A DNA stretch of 64,000 nt from Acanthochlamys bracteata (Eukaryota > Streptophyta > Magnoliopsida > Pandanales > Velloziaceae), in contig CM034138.1 of the NCBI GenBank assembly GCA_019914995.1, positions 2,480,001 to 2,544,000 on the forward strand, in the 5' to 3' direction. Within the stretch, counting starts at the first letter, position 1. Each line of letters opens with the position of its first letter. The notes below the pieces were generated by a model, which did no database searches, was not told where the DNA came from, and saw nothing but the letters and a program-made list of their open reading frames with translations. Below, piece after piece: positions 42,777 to 54,069 of this stretch. The position numbers were made by a program, and so were the translations under genes.

Positions 42777-42781
42777 TTCAA
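42777..42781. repeat. Target-site duplication TTCAA, left
   Basis: The 5-base TTCAA directly before the left LTR is repeated exactly after the right LTR at 48222-48226, as expected for LTR-retrotransposon integration. Confidence 0.8.
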
Positions 42782-43236
42782 TGATGCACTGGGCCAGGAA
42801 ATTATGGGGCAGAACAGAGAAGGGCATTTACTTAGGAAGAGACAACGAAATCCCAGTTGCAGGACTTGTTCCGGTTGCTAATCCTAACAGCTGGAGAAGC
42901 ATCAGCCACCGGATACAGATTTAGATGCATTAGTGTTGCTAAGAATCATTTAGCAACTAGTATTAGATGTTTAGAAGTGTTGCCGAGTTAGAGTTTCTGA
43001 AGGAGTCTAACTGTGGATAGCACAGTTAAAGCTAAGAGTCCTTTAAGTTTAGAAGTTCCTTGCAAGTGGAACTTTATTAGGCATAGGAGTTTTTTTGTAG
43101 AAGAACTCCTTGTTTAGCTATAAATAAGCATTGTAAGTCTCATTGGAGGGAGGGATTTATGCATTAGCTATTTTCGAATTACAGTTTACTAGTTATTTTG
43201 TTACTTTTCACTTTTTTTTGTTGAGAAGGTGTATTA
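42782..43236 (+). repeat. Left LTR
   Basis: 455 bases, begins TGATGCACTGGGCC and ends GGTGTATTA, the final CA apparently mutated to TA. It contains a TATA-like CTATAAATAAG near 43118, about 120 bases before its end, consistent with the U3/R promoter. Confidence 0.92.
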
Positions 43237-43239
43237 ACT

Positions 43240-43251
43240 TGGTACCAGAGC
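43240..43251 (+). other. Primer-binding site (initiator-Met tRNA type)
   Basis: TGGTACCAGAGC starts three bases after the left LTR and differs at one base from the common plant PBS TGGTATCAGAGC. Confidence 0.75.
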
Positions 43252-43448
43252 AAGGTCCATAGAGAAGCGCCGCTCTAACACCCCCGACTCACCTAAGACT
43301 CCTGAGCCTACCATCACCATTGGAGATGCCTTGCAAGCATCTTCCAGTGCACCATCCAATCAAACAGTAATAACGCTAAGAGAGAACCTTGTGTTGGAGG
43401 AAATAAGACGCATGTCATCCAACATAGAGAGGCTCACTCTGGCTGTTC

Positions 43449-45233
43449 TTGCTAACCAAACCAGTAAAGGAACAAGTACCACATGAGAAACCAACAACCC
43501 AAGTGAATCCCCTTGAGCAGAACATGCTTCAAGAGGGGACTTCCTCAGACATCCAACCAAATTACCCCACTGTTTCTACACTACAGTCCACCAATATACC
43601 TACAATTCCACACCAAGTACCACCTATCCAAAACAATACTGACCAGCAATGGCTCCAAATAAACCAGCAACAAATACAATCTGCACCTACATCATCCAGA
43701 TCAAATAATGCCTTTCGCATAAATGACCAATGCGAATCCTATTGGCAGCAAACTCCATTAAGCCATACAAACCAACCCTTGTCAGGAACAGAAAAATACC
43801 ACCACTTGAATTCATACCAGAGAGTTCAAGTATCTCAAAACCCAACACATCCAGCATTACAATCACATGACACCTATACTCAACATTTTAAGGAGAGACA
43901 CAAGTTTTCTTATTTTGATGGTAATGGGCCAAACGAGTGGTTATACTAAGCGGAAAAATATTTCAAATTTTACAACACACCACTTTGGGATCGAGTGAGA
44001 ATTGCTGCAATGTATTTCCAGAACGAAGCTAATAGATGGTACCAAAGCTTCGAGCGGGACAAACCCCAACACTCTTGGGAAGAATTTCGTGAAGCCTTAC
44101 TGATGAGGTTCGGCCCTACTGCTTTCGGAAATTCTAGTTTCTCTTTGCAACAGTTGCGTCAAACTGGATCACTAGGAGAGTATTTGGCTGCTTTCGAAGA
44201 CCTTCAGACGCAGCTACCCTCTACTTCGGAGCAAGACTTGGTGGGGAGGTTTTGTGAAGGACTTTCAAAGAAGCTCGCGATGGAAGTGATGGCAGCCAGA
44301 CCTAAAGAGTTACAGATGGCATATATGTTGGCCAAGATGTTTGAACACAAGAATTCAGCAGAGTCATCCAGTCTACGTGCAGGAAGACACACACCAACTC
44401 GGCAATTCCAGCCATCTTCAAGTTACACGCAGACCTTGGGGCATCATGCATCCAACACACAAGTAACAACTAGTCCAGCACTAAATACTCGATCCAAACC
44501 TTCAAATTTGTCAGTGACTGAGATCAACTCAAGGAGATCAAAGGGCCTATGTTTCTATTGTGATGAGAGGTATGTACCTAGCCATAAGTGCACAACTCGT
44601 CTATATGCAATTGCAGTGAGCGAAGCTAACGAATTGGAAGGAGAAGATAGCGAGGAAGAACAAGATGCAGACGTGGAGGATGCCACGTTATCTCTCAGTG
44701 CGATGTGTGGCTTGACTGGACCACAGACATTATGTGTTGCCGGAAAAATTAAAAAACAAGAGGTCTTTATTTTAATCGATTCAGGAAGCACCCATAACTT
44801 TATATCAGATCGCCTTGTGAAGCACTTGAGGTTAAGCTCTTCACCCGTAAGGGCCCTTAAGGTAGAGCTTGCGGATGGGAGACCTCACTCTGTTGATGTC
44901 ATATGCAAGCAAGTTCCACTAAACATTGGAAGAGTGGAATTAATGGTGGATGTCTACCCTTTTCCTCTAGGGGGGATGGACTTAGTCCTAGGAATACAAT
45001 GGTTAGAGGGCTTAGGGGAAGTGGTGAGCAATTGGCGCCAGTCGCAAATGAGGTTCACATTGAATGGCCAAGAGTGCATACAAGGTGTCCGGGAAGCAGG
45101 AGTATCCAAGTTACATGTTCTTAGCTCTAAATCTTCCCTCTGTTCTATAAGACTTATGGCATCTGAGGCACCCGACGAGACTGCCCAAAAGGAAGAGGAT
45201 CTTATTTGCTGCCAGAGCTACAAAATCTTATAG
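43449..45233 (+). pseudogene. gag-protease region of the Ty3/gypsy element
   Basis: Two collinear open frames separated by an in-frame stop at about 43947. The first is a Gln/Ser/Thr-rich gag leader. The second (43995-45233, 412 aa) holds the Retrotrans_gag domain (WEEFREALLMRFGP, LGEYLAAFEDL, GRFCEGLSKKL), a zinc-knuckle-like CFYCDERYVPSHKC, and an aspartic protease with active-site core LIDSGSTHNFIS. Capsid, nucleocapsid and protease functions are known for this family. The stop between the frames means the leader cannot be translated together with the rest. Confidence 0.85.
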
Positions 45234-47766
45234 AACAATACACATCAATCTTCAAACCAGTTTTGGGGATGCCTCCTCAACGTTCCCACGATCATGTCAT
45301 TCCATTCTTTGCCCGAGCTGCACCGGCCAATGTAAGACCCTACCGTTATCCCCATATCCAGAAAGCTGAGATAGAGAAGGTCAGATCGGATATGCTATCA
45401 CAAGGGATCATCCAACCAAGCGGCTCGGCATTTTCCTCTCGAGCTTTTTCTTTGGTTAAAAGAAGGATGGATCTTGGCGTTTTTGTGTTGATTATAGAGC
45501 ACTCAACGAGATCACCGTCAAGGATAAGTTTCCGATACCCATAATTGATGAACTATTAGATGAGTTACATGGTGCTTGTTTCTTTTCTAAGCTGGACCTC
45601 AAGTCCGGTTATCACCAGATTCGCATGAAGAAGGAAGATGTCCACAAGACGGCTTTTAGAACGCATTATGGGCACTATGAATTTTTGGTCATGCCCTTCG
45701 GCTTAACCAATGCTCCGGCAACCTTTCAATCCCTCATGAACGAGATTTTTCGACCCTATCTTCGTAAATTTGTATTAGTTTTCTTTGACGATATTCTCAT
45801 CTACAGCAGGACTTGGCAAAACCATTTGAATCACCTAGCCACGGTATTTTCAGTCTTAAAGAAGGAGCAACTATATGCTAACTTGGCAAAGTGTCATTTT
45901 GGGTGCAAGCAACTAGAGTACCTTGGTCATATTGTTTCCAAAGATGGCATTGCAGCAGATCCTATGAAGATTAAGGCCATGACAGTTGGCGGTGGCCCAA
46001 ATCCAATGAACTTAGGGATTCTTGGGCCTCACTTGGTTATTATCGAGATTCGTCAAGAATTATGGAGCGATAGCCGCTCTTTGATTTGCATTCTTGAAAA
46101 AGGAGTCATTTCAATGGAATTCAGATTCGGAGAGGCTTTTGAAACTTTGAAGAAGCGATGTGAAGCTTTGTTTTAGCTTCTCCCGATTTCAATGCAATAT
46201 TTACCGTAGAGAAACAGATGCTTCAAATAAGGGACTTGGTCTTTGTCCTCACACAAATGAATAAGCCTATAGCATTTTTTTTGAGAAGGCATTATCTTCC
46301 ATCGCCCTCGCTAAATCGACTTATGAGAAGGAACTCATGGCTCTTGTTCTAGCAGTTCAAAAATGGAAACCATACTTGCTTGGCCAGCGATTCATTATCA
46401 AGACGGATCATTTGAGTTTGAAGTACCTCTTGGAACAACGCTTGTCAACCCTGGACCAAAGACGGATGGTTGGTTAAACTCCTTGGATTTGATTATCAAA
46501 TTGTTTACCGCTTTCGAGAGCTCAAAACGTAGTGGCGGATGCACTTTCACGCAGACCCGAGGCTTCCTTGGCAGCTGTTTCAACACTCCAGTACTCATTC
46601 TGGGATGATTTTCACAAGGCTCAGCAGGAAGATCATTCTCTAACAGAGCTATGTAAGGCAGCAGACGATGGCTCACATCCAGAATTGAAGGTGGTGGATG
46701 GGCTGCTCATGCGAAACGGAAAGCTATGGATACCTAACAGCAGTTCCTTGCGCACACAACTATTGTTTGAGGCACATAATTCTGCTCAAGGGGGACACGG
46801 GGGACAGTTTCGCACCTTCAAAAGCTTGTGTTGCTTGTGCTCGTGCCAAGACCGAGTCCCTTCGACCAGCAGGGCTCTTGCAACCTTTACCAATACCCGA
46901 TCAAATATGGTCGGATATTTCAATGGATTTCATAGAGGGTTTACCACCATCGGGAGGGAAGGATGTGATCTTCGTAGTGGTGGATCGGCTATCCAAGAAG
47001 TGGTTCGCCTGCATGGTTGTCCCACCTCTATTGTGTCCGACAGAGATCCCGTGTTTCTCAGCACCTTTTGGAAGGAATTGCATCGCTTTCAAGACACCTC
47101 ACTCCATCTGAGCACGGTTTATCATCCTCAGACGGACGGACAAAGCGAAGTAGTGAATAGAGGGTTGGAATCGTATTTACGCTGCTTCGTAGGAGACCAT
47201 CCCCGCAAGTGGATCAACTGGCTGCACTAGGCAGAGTATTCGTACAACACCAGCACTCACTCGGCCAGTAGGACAACGCCCTTTGAAGCAGTTTACGGTA
47301 GACCACCACCTGCATTAGTTGCTTGGCCTGTAGGATCTCGGCCACTGGATGAATTGGGCGAGCAGTTGCGCAAACGGGATGACATCCTTAAGGAGCTGCG
47401 CTTCTATCTTGTGCGAGCTCAAAATAGGATGAAACAGCTGGCGGATAGTCACAGAAGGGAGAAATATTTTCAACCAAGGAACTAAGTACTGCTCAGATTA
47501 CAGCCTTATCGTCAATCCTCAATAACTAAACGAAGGAACCATAAGCTAAGGTATCGCTACCATGGGCCGTACTCCGTGCTCGAAGCTGTTGGACCAGTAG
47601 CATACCGGCTGGCACTACCTTCAACATCTAAAATTCATCCAGTTTTTCATGTATCCCAGCTTAAGGATGCTAAGTTCTTATCACAAAATTTGATTGGAAG
47701 AGCCATCATTGAAGCTCTACCCGAAGACAGCTCCGAGGACGAGGCTGAATCTCAAGGGAAAGAGAG
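45206..47766 (+). pseudogene. pol region (RT, RNase H, integrase) of the Ty3/gypsy element, broken
   Basis: Similarity hops between frames. Reverse transcriptase starts near 45206 (RSHDHVIPF, VRPYRYPHIQKAEIE), shifts frame between about 45430 and 45625, then continues with [13 protein letters not shown] and the catalytic FFDDILIYS. RNase H (about 46190-46560) is frameshifted several times. The integrase zinc-binding region is shortened. The integrase core appears in two frames ([34 protein letters not shown]), with sequence missing between its parts. The C-terminal piece ([14 protein letters not shown], about 47635-47680) runs up to the right LTR without a full chromodomain. It cannot encode a working polyprotein. 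Confidence 0.88.
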
Positions 47767-48221
47767 TGATGCACTGGGCCAGGAAATTATGGGGCAGAAC
47801 AGAGAAGGGCATTTACTTAGGAAGAGACAACGAAATTCCAGTTGCAAGACTTGTCCCGATTGCCAATCCTAACAGCTGAAGAAGCATCAGCCACCGGATA
47901 CAGATTTAGATGCATTAGTGTTGCTAAGAATCATTTAGCAACTAGTATTAGATATTTAAAAGTGTTGCTGAGTTAGAGTTTCTAAAAGAGTCTAACTGTG
48001 GATAGCACAGTTAAAGCTAAGAGTCCTTTAAGTTTAGAAGTTCCTTACAAGTGGAACTTTATTAGGCATAGAAGTTTTTTTTTAGAAGAACTCCTTGTTT
48101 AGCTATAAATAAGCATTGTAAGTCTCATTAGAGGGAGGGATTTATGCATTAGCTATTTTCGAATTACAGTTTACTAGTTATTTTGTTACTTTTCACTTTT
48201 TTTTGTTGAGAAGGTGTATCA
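47767..48221 (+). repeat. Right LTR
   Basis: 455 bases, begins TGATGCACTGGGCC and ends GGTGTATCA, so the canonical TG...CA ends are kept here. No indel relative to the left LTR was found by eye. Confidence 0.92.
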
Positions 48222-48226
48222 TTCAA
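48222..48226. repeat. Target-site duplication TTCAA, right
   Basis: Exact partner of 42777-42781. Confidence 0.8.
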
Positions 48227-50968
48227 CTAATTGCTTTTATTAATATGCATGCAGTTTTATTACATCGACAATGTTTGTTAGAACTCGTACTTGACATTGG
48301 CGCAGCTTTAGTTAAAATTTGGAAGTCCATTTATATGAGTACGTGTTTTAATTTGTCAGCTGTATGTACGTCAAATAACCGACGAATCAAGCTTCGCAAA
48401 ATATCCAAAGCAGATAAGAACAATCCCACAAGATCACTTAAACAACTGATAAGTGACCTAATATATATGTACGACCAATAGCAAGATTATTCCAATTCCA
48501 CTGGAAGCATCGTTGAAAAAAAATTTGCTTATTTTCAACGTTTTAATTTAAATCAGCTGTCATGTAAAATCAAATTCTTCTGCTATAGCTTCTTCTTCTT
48601 CCACGACGATCCAACGTGTACTAACACAGCATGCTACCAAACTTTTCATAAAGTCGGAGAGAAGTCTTGATTTTCCTGTTAATCAAGCATGCAGACATCG
48701 ACAAATGAATTCTTGATAGTTAGAAAGTTTTAAACTTTTCCTTTTTTTACGTGACAATGAATTAATGCAACATCCAATGCTTGGATCGATGTACTCTCAG
48801 TAGCACGTCGGACGATTCCATGCTGCGTCAGCCTTGTGTTGGCAAGATGGAGATATAACAGAAGATATCGTACTATACAAAGTTTAAGTTCCACCTACCT
48901 GGGATCACATAGATCTAACACAACATAACATTCTTATCCAAATCATATCTGAATGACGCAAACGTATTAAAACTTGCTATTTTAATATTCTTCTATTCAA
49001 CTTGTTCTTGTTTAATTTTGCTCTTTGAAATTAATGCTTCAGAAAATCCGTATATACTGAAACTAGCTAGTCTGTCTATTCTTGCAATAATATTCTCAGT
49101 ATTAATTCAAATGTATCACGATGATCTACTCTCGGCTCTCTGTCTCGCGAGGACTTAGAATTGCAATTTCTACTTTTAATTAATTTTCTTTATATATATG
49201 GTGAAGTTCAAGTAAATTCTACAGTAGTATGATAGCGACTATATATATAGGTATATTGGGCTTGAAAATGAACTTTCAACATTTGATAACATATATGGCT
49301 AGCAAGTATAGTAGGATTATTTTCCTTCTACCTTGTTGATGTAATACTTGCATAGCTAAATTTGCCAAATGTCGATAACCCCATGTGTCCTTTGTCCTGC
49401 AGATTACCCACACAAAAAATGTCAGGGAGATGCATTTGGAACGCAGTATTAATTCCTACTGCAGGAAATACCAGCTTTACTCTCTGTACATTCAATCGAC
49501 ATCGATGTAGTTTTGATAAGATTTGGATCTCTCCAATGTATTACTGGTGCATATATATCTGTTATGACTTCATTTGGCCAACAAATTAAAACACCGAAGA
49601 TATCAATTAATATTTGCAAAGTATATGTATAACTGTATAAGGTTTTGTCTTAAGGTCATTCAGAAGAAATTTGATTCCGATTTGAATAAATAAGTAAACC
49701 TGTACGTGTTTTAGATTGTTATTTGCCGACAGTTATCTGAACGTTGAGTGTTTGGTTGGAGAGTAAACATCAGTAGCAGTTGGTTTTACACTGGATAAGA
49801 TAATGAATTGCTTCTTACTTTCTGTTGATTAGATTCAAATATTTCTTCAGTATTTCTCAGTGACACGTATATACTTTAACAATTAGCTCGTATTTCCTTG
49901 TATCAAGAGTCTGAAACACGTCTCCATCGCTTGTATTTCCTTCTTATGATAACGGTGAAAGTGTCAAATTAGTGAAGATAATTAAGATAATTTTCCAATA
50001 AAATCTTTCTTTGCGTAAAGGATGCGCAAGTTTTATATCCACAAAACAAGTTATGACATATAATTATGGCCAAAACATTCTAACAAATATAGCAGTTGGT
50101 AGTCTTTTGCAGAAACCGAAAAAATCCGCAGACAATAAACTTATAATCCCACGTTGCTTTTGAAGACATTATAAATAATGATCAATACAATGAAATTAAT
50201 GAGACTTGGAAAGAAAATGAGTGCCGTGGAGATAATGTCATGTAGGGATTCCAGCATACATTTGAATGAATATCAGTTAGATAGTATAAGGAGCATGTGA
50301 CACATAGTCCTTGTGTAAACGAGCAAGCAATGAGCCAGACATAACACATGCAAGCATGTAATCGTGTTACCGCCGCAAAAAAGAAAGTGTAGTGCCAAGC
50401 CAAATTATGAGATAAACCTGACATACGGAGCGAGAATCAAAGCAATGTGTTCCATGTACCGACATGCCCTAAAACAGTTGTCGTATATTTGATGGACGCA
50501 AGTGAAGTACTGAAGAATGCCATGCTCTGCAATGCTAGTGAAGTTCTTGAGGATTGAGCTAGTGAAGCTTATAAAATCAAAATTGAATCCTCAAATGGTC
50601 GATAAGAACGTTACGCACTGAAGAAAGTCATGCCGAAGCCCTTGTGTTGGGCTTTAATTGAAGCGTAAGGCCCGATTTTAAACTTCCACTATTAACGGGC
50701 TGAACAATTTCATTTTCGAGATATGTATGGGAAGCCCATTAGAATTCCATCTTTTCTCTTGCACGCATCACGGCTAGCCAACGAGGAAGGTGAAGCAAGA
50801 TCCATAGCCTATATAAAGCCCCCGTTCGCCGATTCCACTTCGTTGAGTAACCGAGAGCAGCAGCTTCTTTCTCTCTCTTCGAGATCTGAAATACAGGAAT
50901 CGCCATTTCTCTTCTGTATCTCAATCGGAAGGATGAGGTCGGGAGTTGGAGATTCGATCGCCGGAGCA
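48227..50968. other. Intergenic region, no gene recognised
   Basis: About 2.7 kb of moderately AT-rich DNA. The last 300 bases (from about 50660) are GC-richer and look like the copied promoter and 5' UTR of the TWD40-2-like fragment; an open frame upstream of and in phase with its ATG reaches back to 50723. Confidence 0.55.
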
Positions 50969-51106
50969 ATGCTGCGGTCGAGAGCATTCCGGGCTAGTGG
51001 CGATATGATTGTGAAAGTTCAGCTTCACCCGACGCACCCGTGGCTTGTCACGGCCGATGACGATCATGTTTTCGTATGTAAAGTGGGAGCACCGCCAGGT
51101 CTTTCC

Positions 51107-51138
<32 letters not shown>

Positions 51139-52002
51139 GTTTAAGGAATTTGGAAGATTTTTTTTTTTTTTTGGAGTTGAATTAAGGATCGATGTGGTTT
51201 AATTTGGCTGTGTTGCAGGTGATCTACGAGTTGAAGGCAGGTGGAGTTGATGACCGGCGGCTAGTTAGCGCGAAGCTTGAGCAGCTTGCTAAAGGGGAAA
51301 CTGGTATGGGTCCAATGATTTTTCATGATTTCAGCTTTGGTTTGGAGCTCCGAAGTTGTGAATGCTAGTGCTCTGGTGCATCTTTACAATTTAAATTACG
51401 AACTGGATGTTTTGCGTGTTAAATAGCAAAGTTACTTTAGATATAGCAAAGGAAATAGTAGCAGAATATAACACGGGAAGTTTTTAGTGCTAGTCACCTA
51501 CTTATAATAATTGTCTACCTCAAAGCACTTTGTGTTATGGTTTGTTTCCAAGAGATAATAGGTGCTGAAGTTTTCTTGCATTTGTGGTAGTTTTTAGAAT
51601 CTTCTTGTTACATAGCAAGTCTATAAGAATGTTGACTTTTTTCCCTCATGTACTTAGTAATTGTTTAGGATTCTCAAGATAAGTTCTCAATCCACTTCTG
51701 ACATTTGGATGACTGAAACCATAACTTGGTGGTCAGTATGTTCTAGTGAAGTTGAATGCAATTTTAGAGCGATTGCAGTCAATTTGGATGGTGGAAACTC
51801 CAAACTGTGTATTATCCAAATATTTCATACTTCTTGCCTTTTGGATGTTTTCTTACATAAGAGGATTTTGTCTGTTGCATACTTGGTTTTTTTGTATAGA
51901 ATTTTACTTAGCGCTTGCCAGAATTTTCAAAAACTGCGCAATAGTTAATTCATTCCTGCAGAGCATAATTGATAAGCTAACAGAAGCTATTCGTGGTGGG
52001 TG
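50969..52002 (+). pseudogene. Truncated 5' fragment of a TWD40-2 (TPLATE complex WD40) gene
   Basis: Only the first exons of a large WD40 protein (Arabidopsis At5g24710, TWD40-2, an endocytic TPLATE-complex subunit) are present. Exon 1, 50969-51098, reads MLRSRAFRASGDMIVKVQLH then PTHPWLVTADDDHV, and then leaves the expected frame: the conserved WEHRQ block is readable only one base out of phase, at about 51084-51098. Exon 2, 51219-51303, reads VIYELKAGGVDDRRLVSAKL then EQLAKGET. A degraded exon 3, about 51962-52002, still reads LTEAIRGG but its splice phase does not fit. None of the following WD40 sequence is found before the next gene. The full protein is over 1000 aa, so this is a gene fragment, though its promoter may still be active. 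Intron 1 holds (CT)13. Confidence 0.8.
51107..51132. repeat. (CT)13 microsatellite
   Basis: Thirteen uninterrupted CT units in intron 1 of the TWD40-2-like fragment, just after its donor site. Confidence 0.95.
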
Positions 52003-53286
52003 GTAAAGGGTTTTCCTGACCATCTACACTAACAACAATTTAATGATAAACCATAGCACAATTCGGCTGATGTATAATTCCTTGTATCAGACTCCAGAGA
52101 TCTTCGCTGATGTTCAAGATAGATTACTAATATGTATCTTAATTTTTTACAAGATACATTCATTTGAGCATAGTGGCCATGCTAAGTTTTCTTGTGATCA
52201 TAGTTTTTGTGAAAACTTTGCAGACATCTGGAACCTCATGAGAAAATTCTTGATATACTTGCATGCTATAAATTCTCAGTTGTTTTGAATATTGTTAACT
52301 TCTGGAATTATAATTATTTGAAGACTCTGCTTCTTTACTTTTAAATGAATGTGGTTTGGATGAACCTATTACACTATCTTCTTATTAAAATTGATTGATT
52401 TATAATAGCCAGATAGTAAACCAGTAATTTCCTCTATAGTGACAATGTCGTGGTTGAAAATTGAAAGAACATGTGAACAACTCACCCAGTTCAAACCTCT
52501 AGACATGATAACCGTTGTCTAGGAAGGAAGATCTCAGAGAAACGCAAAGAAACACAATGAACTAGTGAAGGGTCAAACTAGTCTCATAGCAACAGTTCTC
52601 GTTTCTTGCCGACGAGATCCTTCTATTCTTTGTATTATAATCTTCCAATCTAAGACCTGTCATTCATCAGTTAATTGTTGGTATCACATTTTTTCCCTAT
52701 ATGCAAAACCTTTTATGGCGGTACATGTTTTTCCGGAATTCTTTAAGTCTTCTATAACAACCGAACTACCATAGTAGAGCCGCCGTCTGCGCTGAAGTTT
52801 TTATTGATCATTTTCATTCAGTAAAAGAATCGATATTGTGACTGATCAGAAGCCATCTGGAATCAGGTGAGAGCAAGGTGACTGCGTAGTGCATATTAAC
52901 TTCATGTTTTGTGTTAGAGCTTTGAGTAGTCTTAGAGAAAATAAAAAGAAAGAAAAAAGGAAAAGAAGAAGCAAGCACGTTAAGCCCCTTATCGGTATTG
53001 CGTTTAAATTTTTATTTTATTTTTAAAAGAAATTTAATATTTTTAATTAAAAAATATAAATAAGTTGTCTGTTATAAATTCTTATGTATATAAAATTTTT
53101 ATTTTTCTAAAGTTAAAAAGCAACTTCATTTTTTTAAATTTCATCAAAATTTTTTATTAAAAATAAATTTCATCATCAATCCCAAACTACTCATAAATTG
53201 AACTGCTAAAAAGGGCAGACAAGAACCGTCAATTCTGAAAATTGAACTCAAAAGTAGTGTAATCAGACTCGGAGCGGACCAACTGG

Positions 53287-53872
53287 GTTCGATCGGAAAC
53301 CAACGACCTGGCCGCCATTCCGGATCAAATTGCTCGCTTAACGAGTCAACGGCGAGAGACAACAGAGACGACGATCGAAAAGCAATTTGATATCTTGTGC
53401 AGAAGCAGTTGCGGCGGCGATCGCTGCTGAACAAGCATTCTTCTTCCAAAACCTCCTCCGCCGCCCCGCCTTCATCGACACTAGCATTACTTCCGTCGCT
53501 GCAGCAATGTCAGCTTCTTTGAAATGATTGAAAGCCGATATCGCATTCACTGACTTTATTTTTTCGGCTTATTTTTTGGGCAATTTTTCTGCTGTTGGTT
53601 TCGCATCTGACCGGGTTCTGTCCAGAAGCTGTTGATGGTGTGCTTCTTTTTCTTCTTCTTCTTTTGTTGATGAGAATAACGCAACGAGACTCGGCGGAGA
53701 GCTGAATGTACTGTTCTTAGCGCTTTATCAGAGCCCCAAGGTCGATGTCTCGATAATCTTGGTGAACGACAAGTTAATCGTAGATTGGAGAGATTTAATG
53801 GACCTCCAATCAGAAAACCCGGATTCCGAAGGGACAACGAGAGCTAGCACAGCAACGGAAGATCGAAGATGA
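53287..53872 (+). pseudogene. Unrecognised gene remnant (three open segments)
   Basis: I do not recognise this. Three open segments on the + strand read like ordinary protein: about 53287-53400 (LAAIPDQIARLTSQRRETTE), about 53392-53527 in another frame (AEAVAAAIAAEQAFFFQNLL) and 53636-53872 (LGGELNVLFLALYQSPKVDV then SIILVNDKLIVDWRDLM). The first two join smoothly apart from a one-frame shift. The last lacks an early ATG and ends at a TGA. GC content is higher than the surroundings. It could be a decayed gene, part of a mobile element, or a gene whose introns I cannot place. Confidence 0.35.
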
Positions 53873-54047
53873 GAACTAAGTGCCTCTGCTGGAGGATTTA
53901 ACGGTGATAATCCGGAAGAGTAACTGTTGCAGACAACGTAGCCCTGCTTTGTGCGCGAAGAGAAAAATGTCGAGCCGGAGAGGTCGACGAGGTTGGTTTT
54001 TATGCTCAGATCGGCGAGGTTGATTTTTAGATAGAAGATCGACCCGT

Positions 54048-54069
54048 GGTCCGACCGGCCGGTCGGACC
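54048..54069. repeat. 22-bp perfect palindrome
   Basis: GGTCCGACCGG is followed directly by its reverse complement CCGGTCGGACC. It is GC-rich in an AT-rich setting. It could be a mobile-element end or a recombination or protein-binding site; function unknown. Confidence 0.9.

Larger units (their letters stand above)
42782..48221 (+). mobile_element. Ty3/gypsy LTR retrotransposon, degraded
   Basis: A 5.4-kb element bounded by 455-bp LTRs (42782-43236 and 47767-48221) and TTCAA target duplications. A primer-binding site (TGGTACCAGAGC, 43240-43251) resembles the initiator-Met tRNA type, and a polypurine tract (AAGGGAAAGAGAG) abuts the right LTR. Internal order is gag, protease, reverse transcriptase, RNase H, integrase, which is the Ty3/gypsy order. 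Small size and short LTRs suggest a Reina-like chromovirus, but no complete chromodomain is seen. Stops, frameshifts and internal deletions make it non-autonomous. The LTRs differ at 16 of 455 positions by my count. Confidence 0.92.

Noticed and set aside
43237-48221. Treating the retrotransposon as active
   Set aside because: Internal stops, frameshifts and deletions in gag-pol rule out autonomous activity.
49362-49589. + strand 75-codon open frame after the retrotransposon
   Set aside because: No recognisable motif, isolated, and of a length common by chance in this region.
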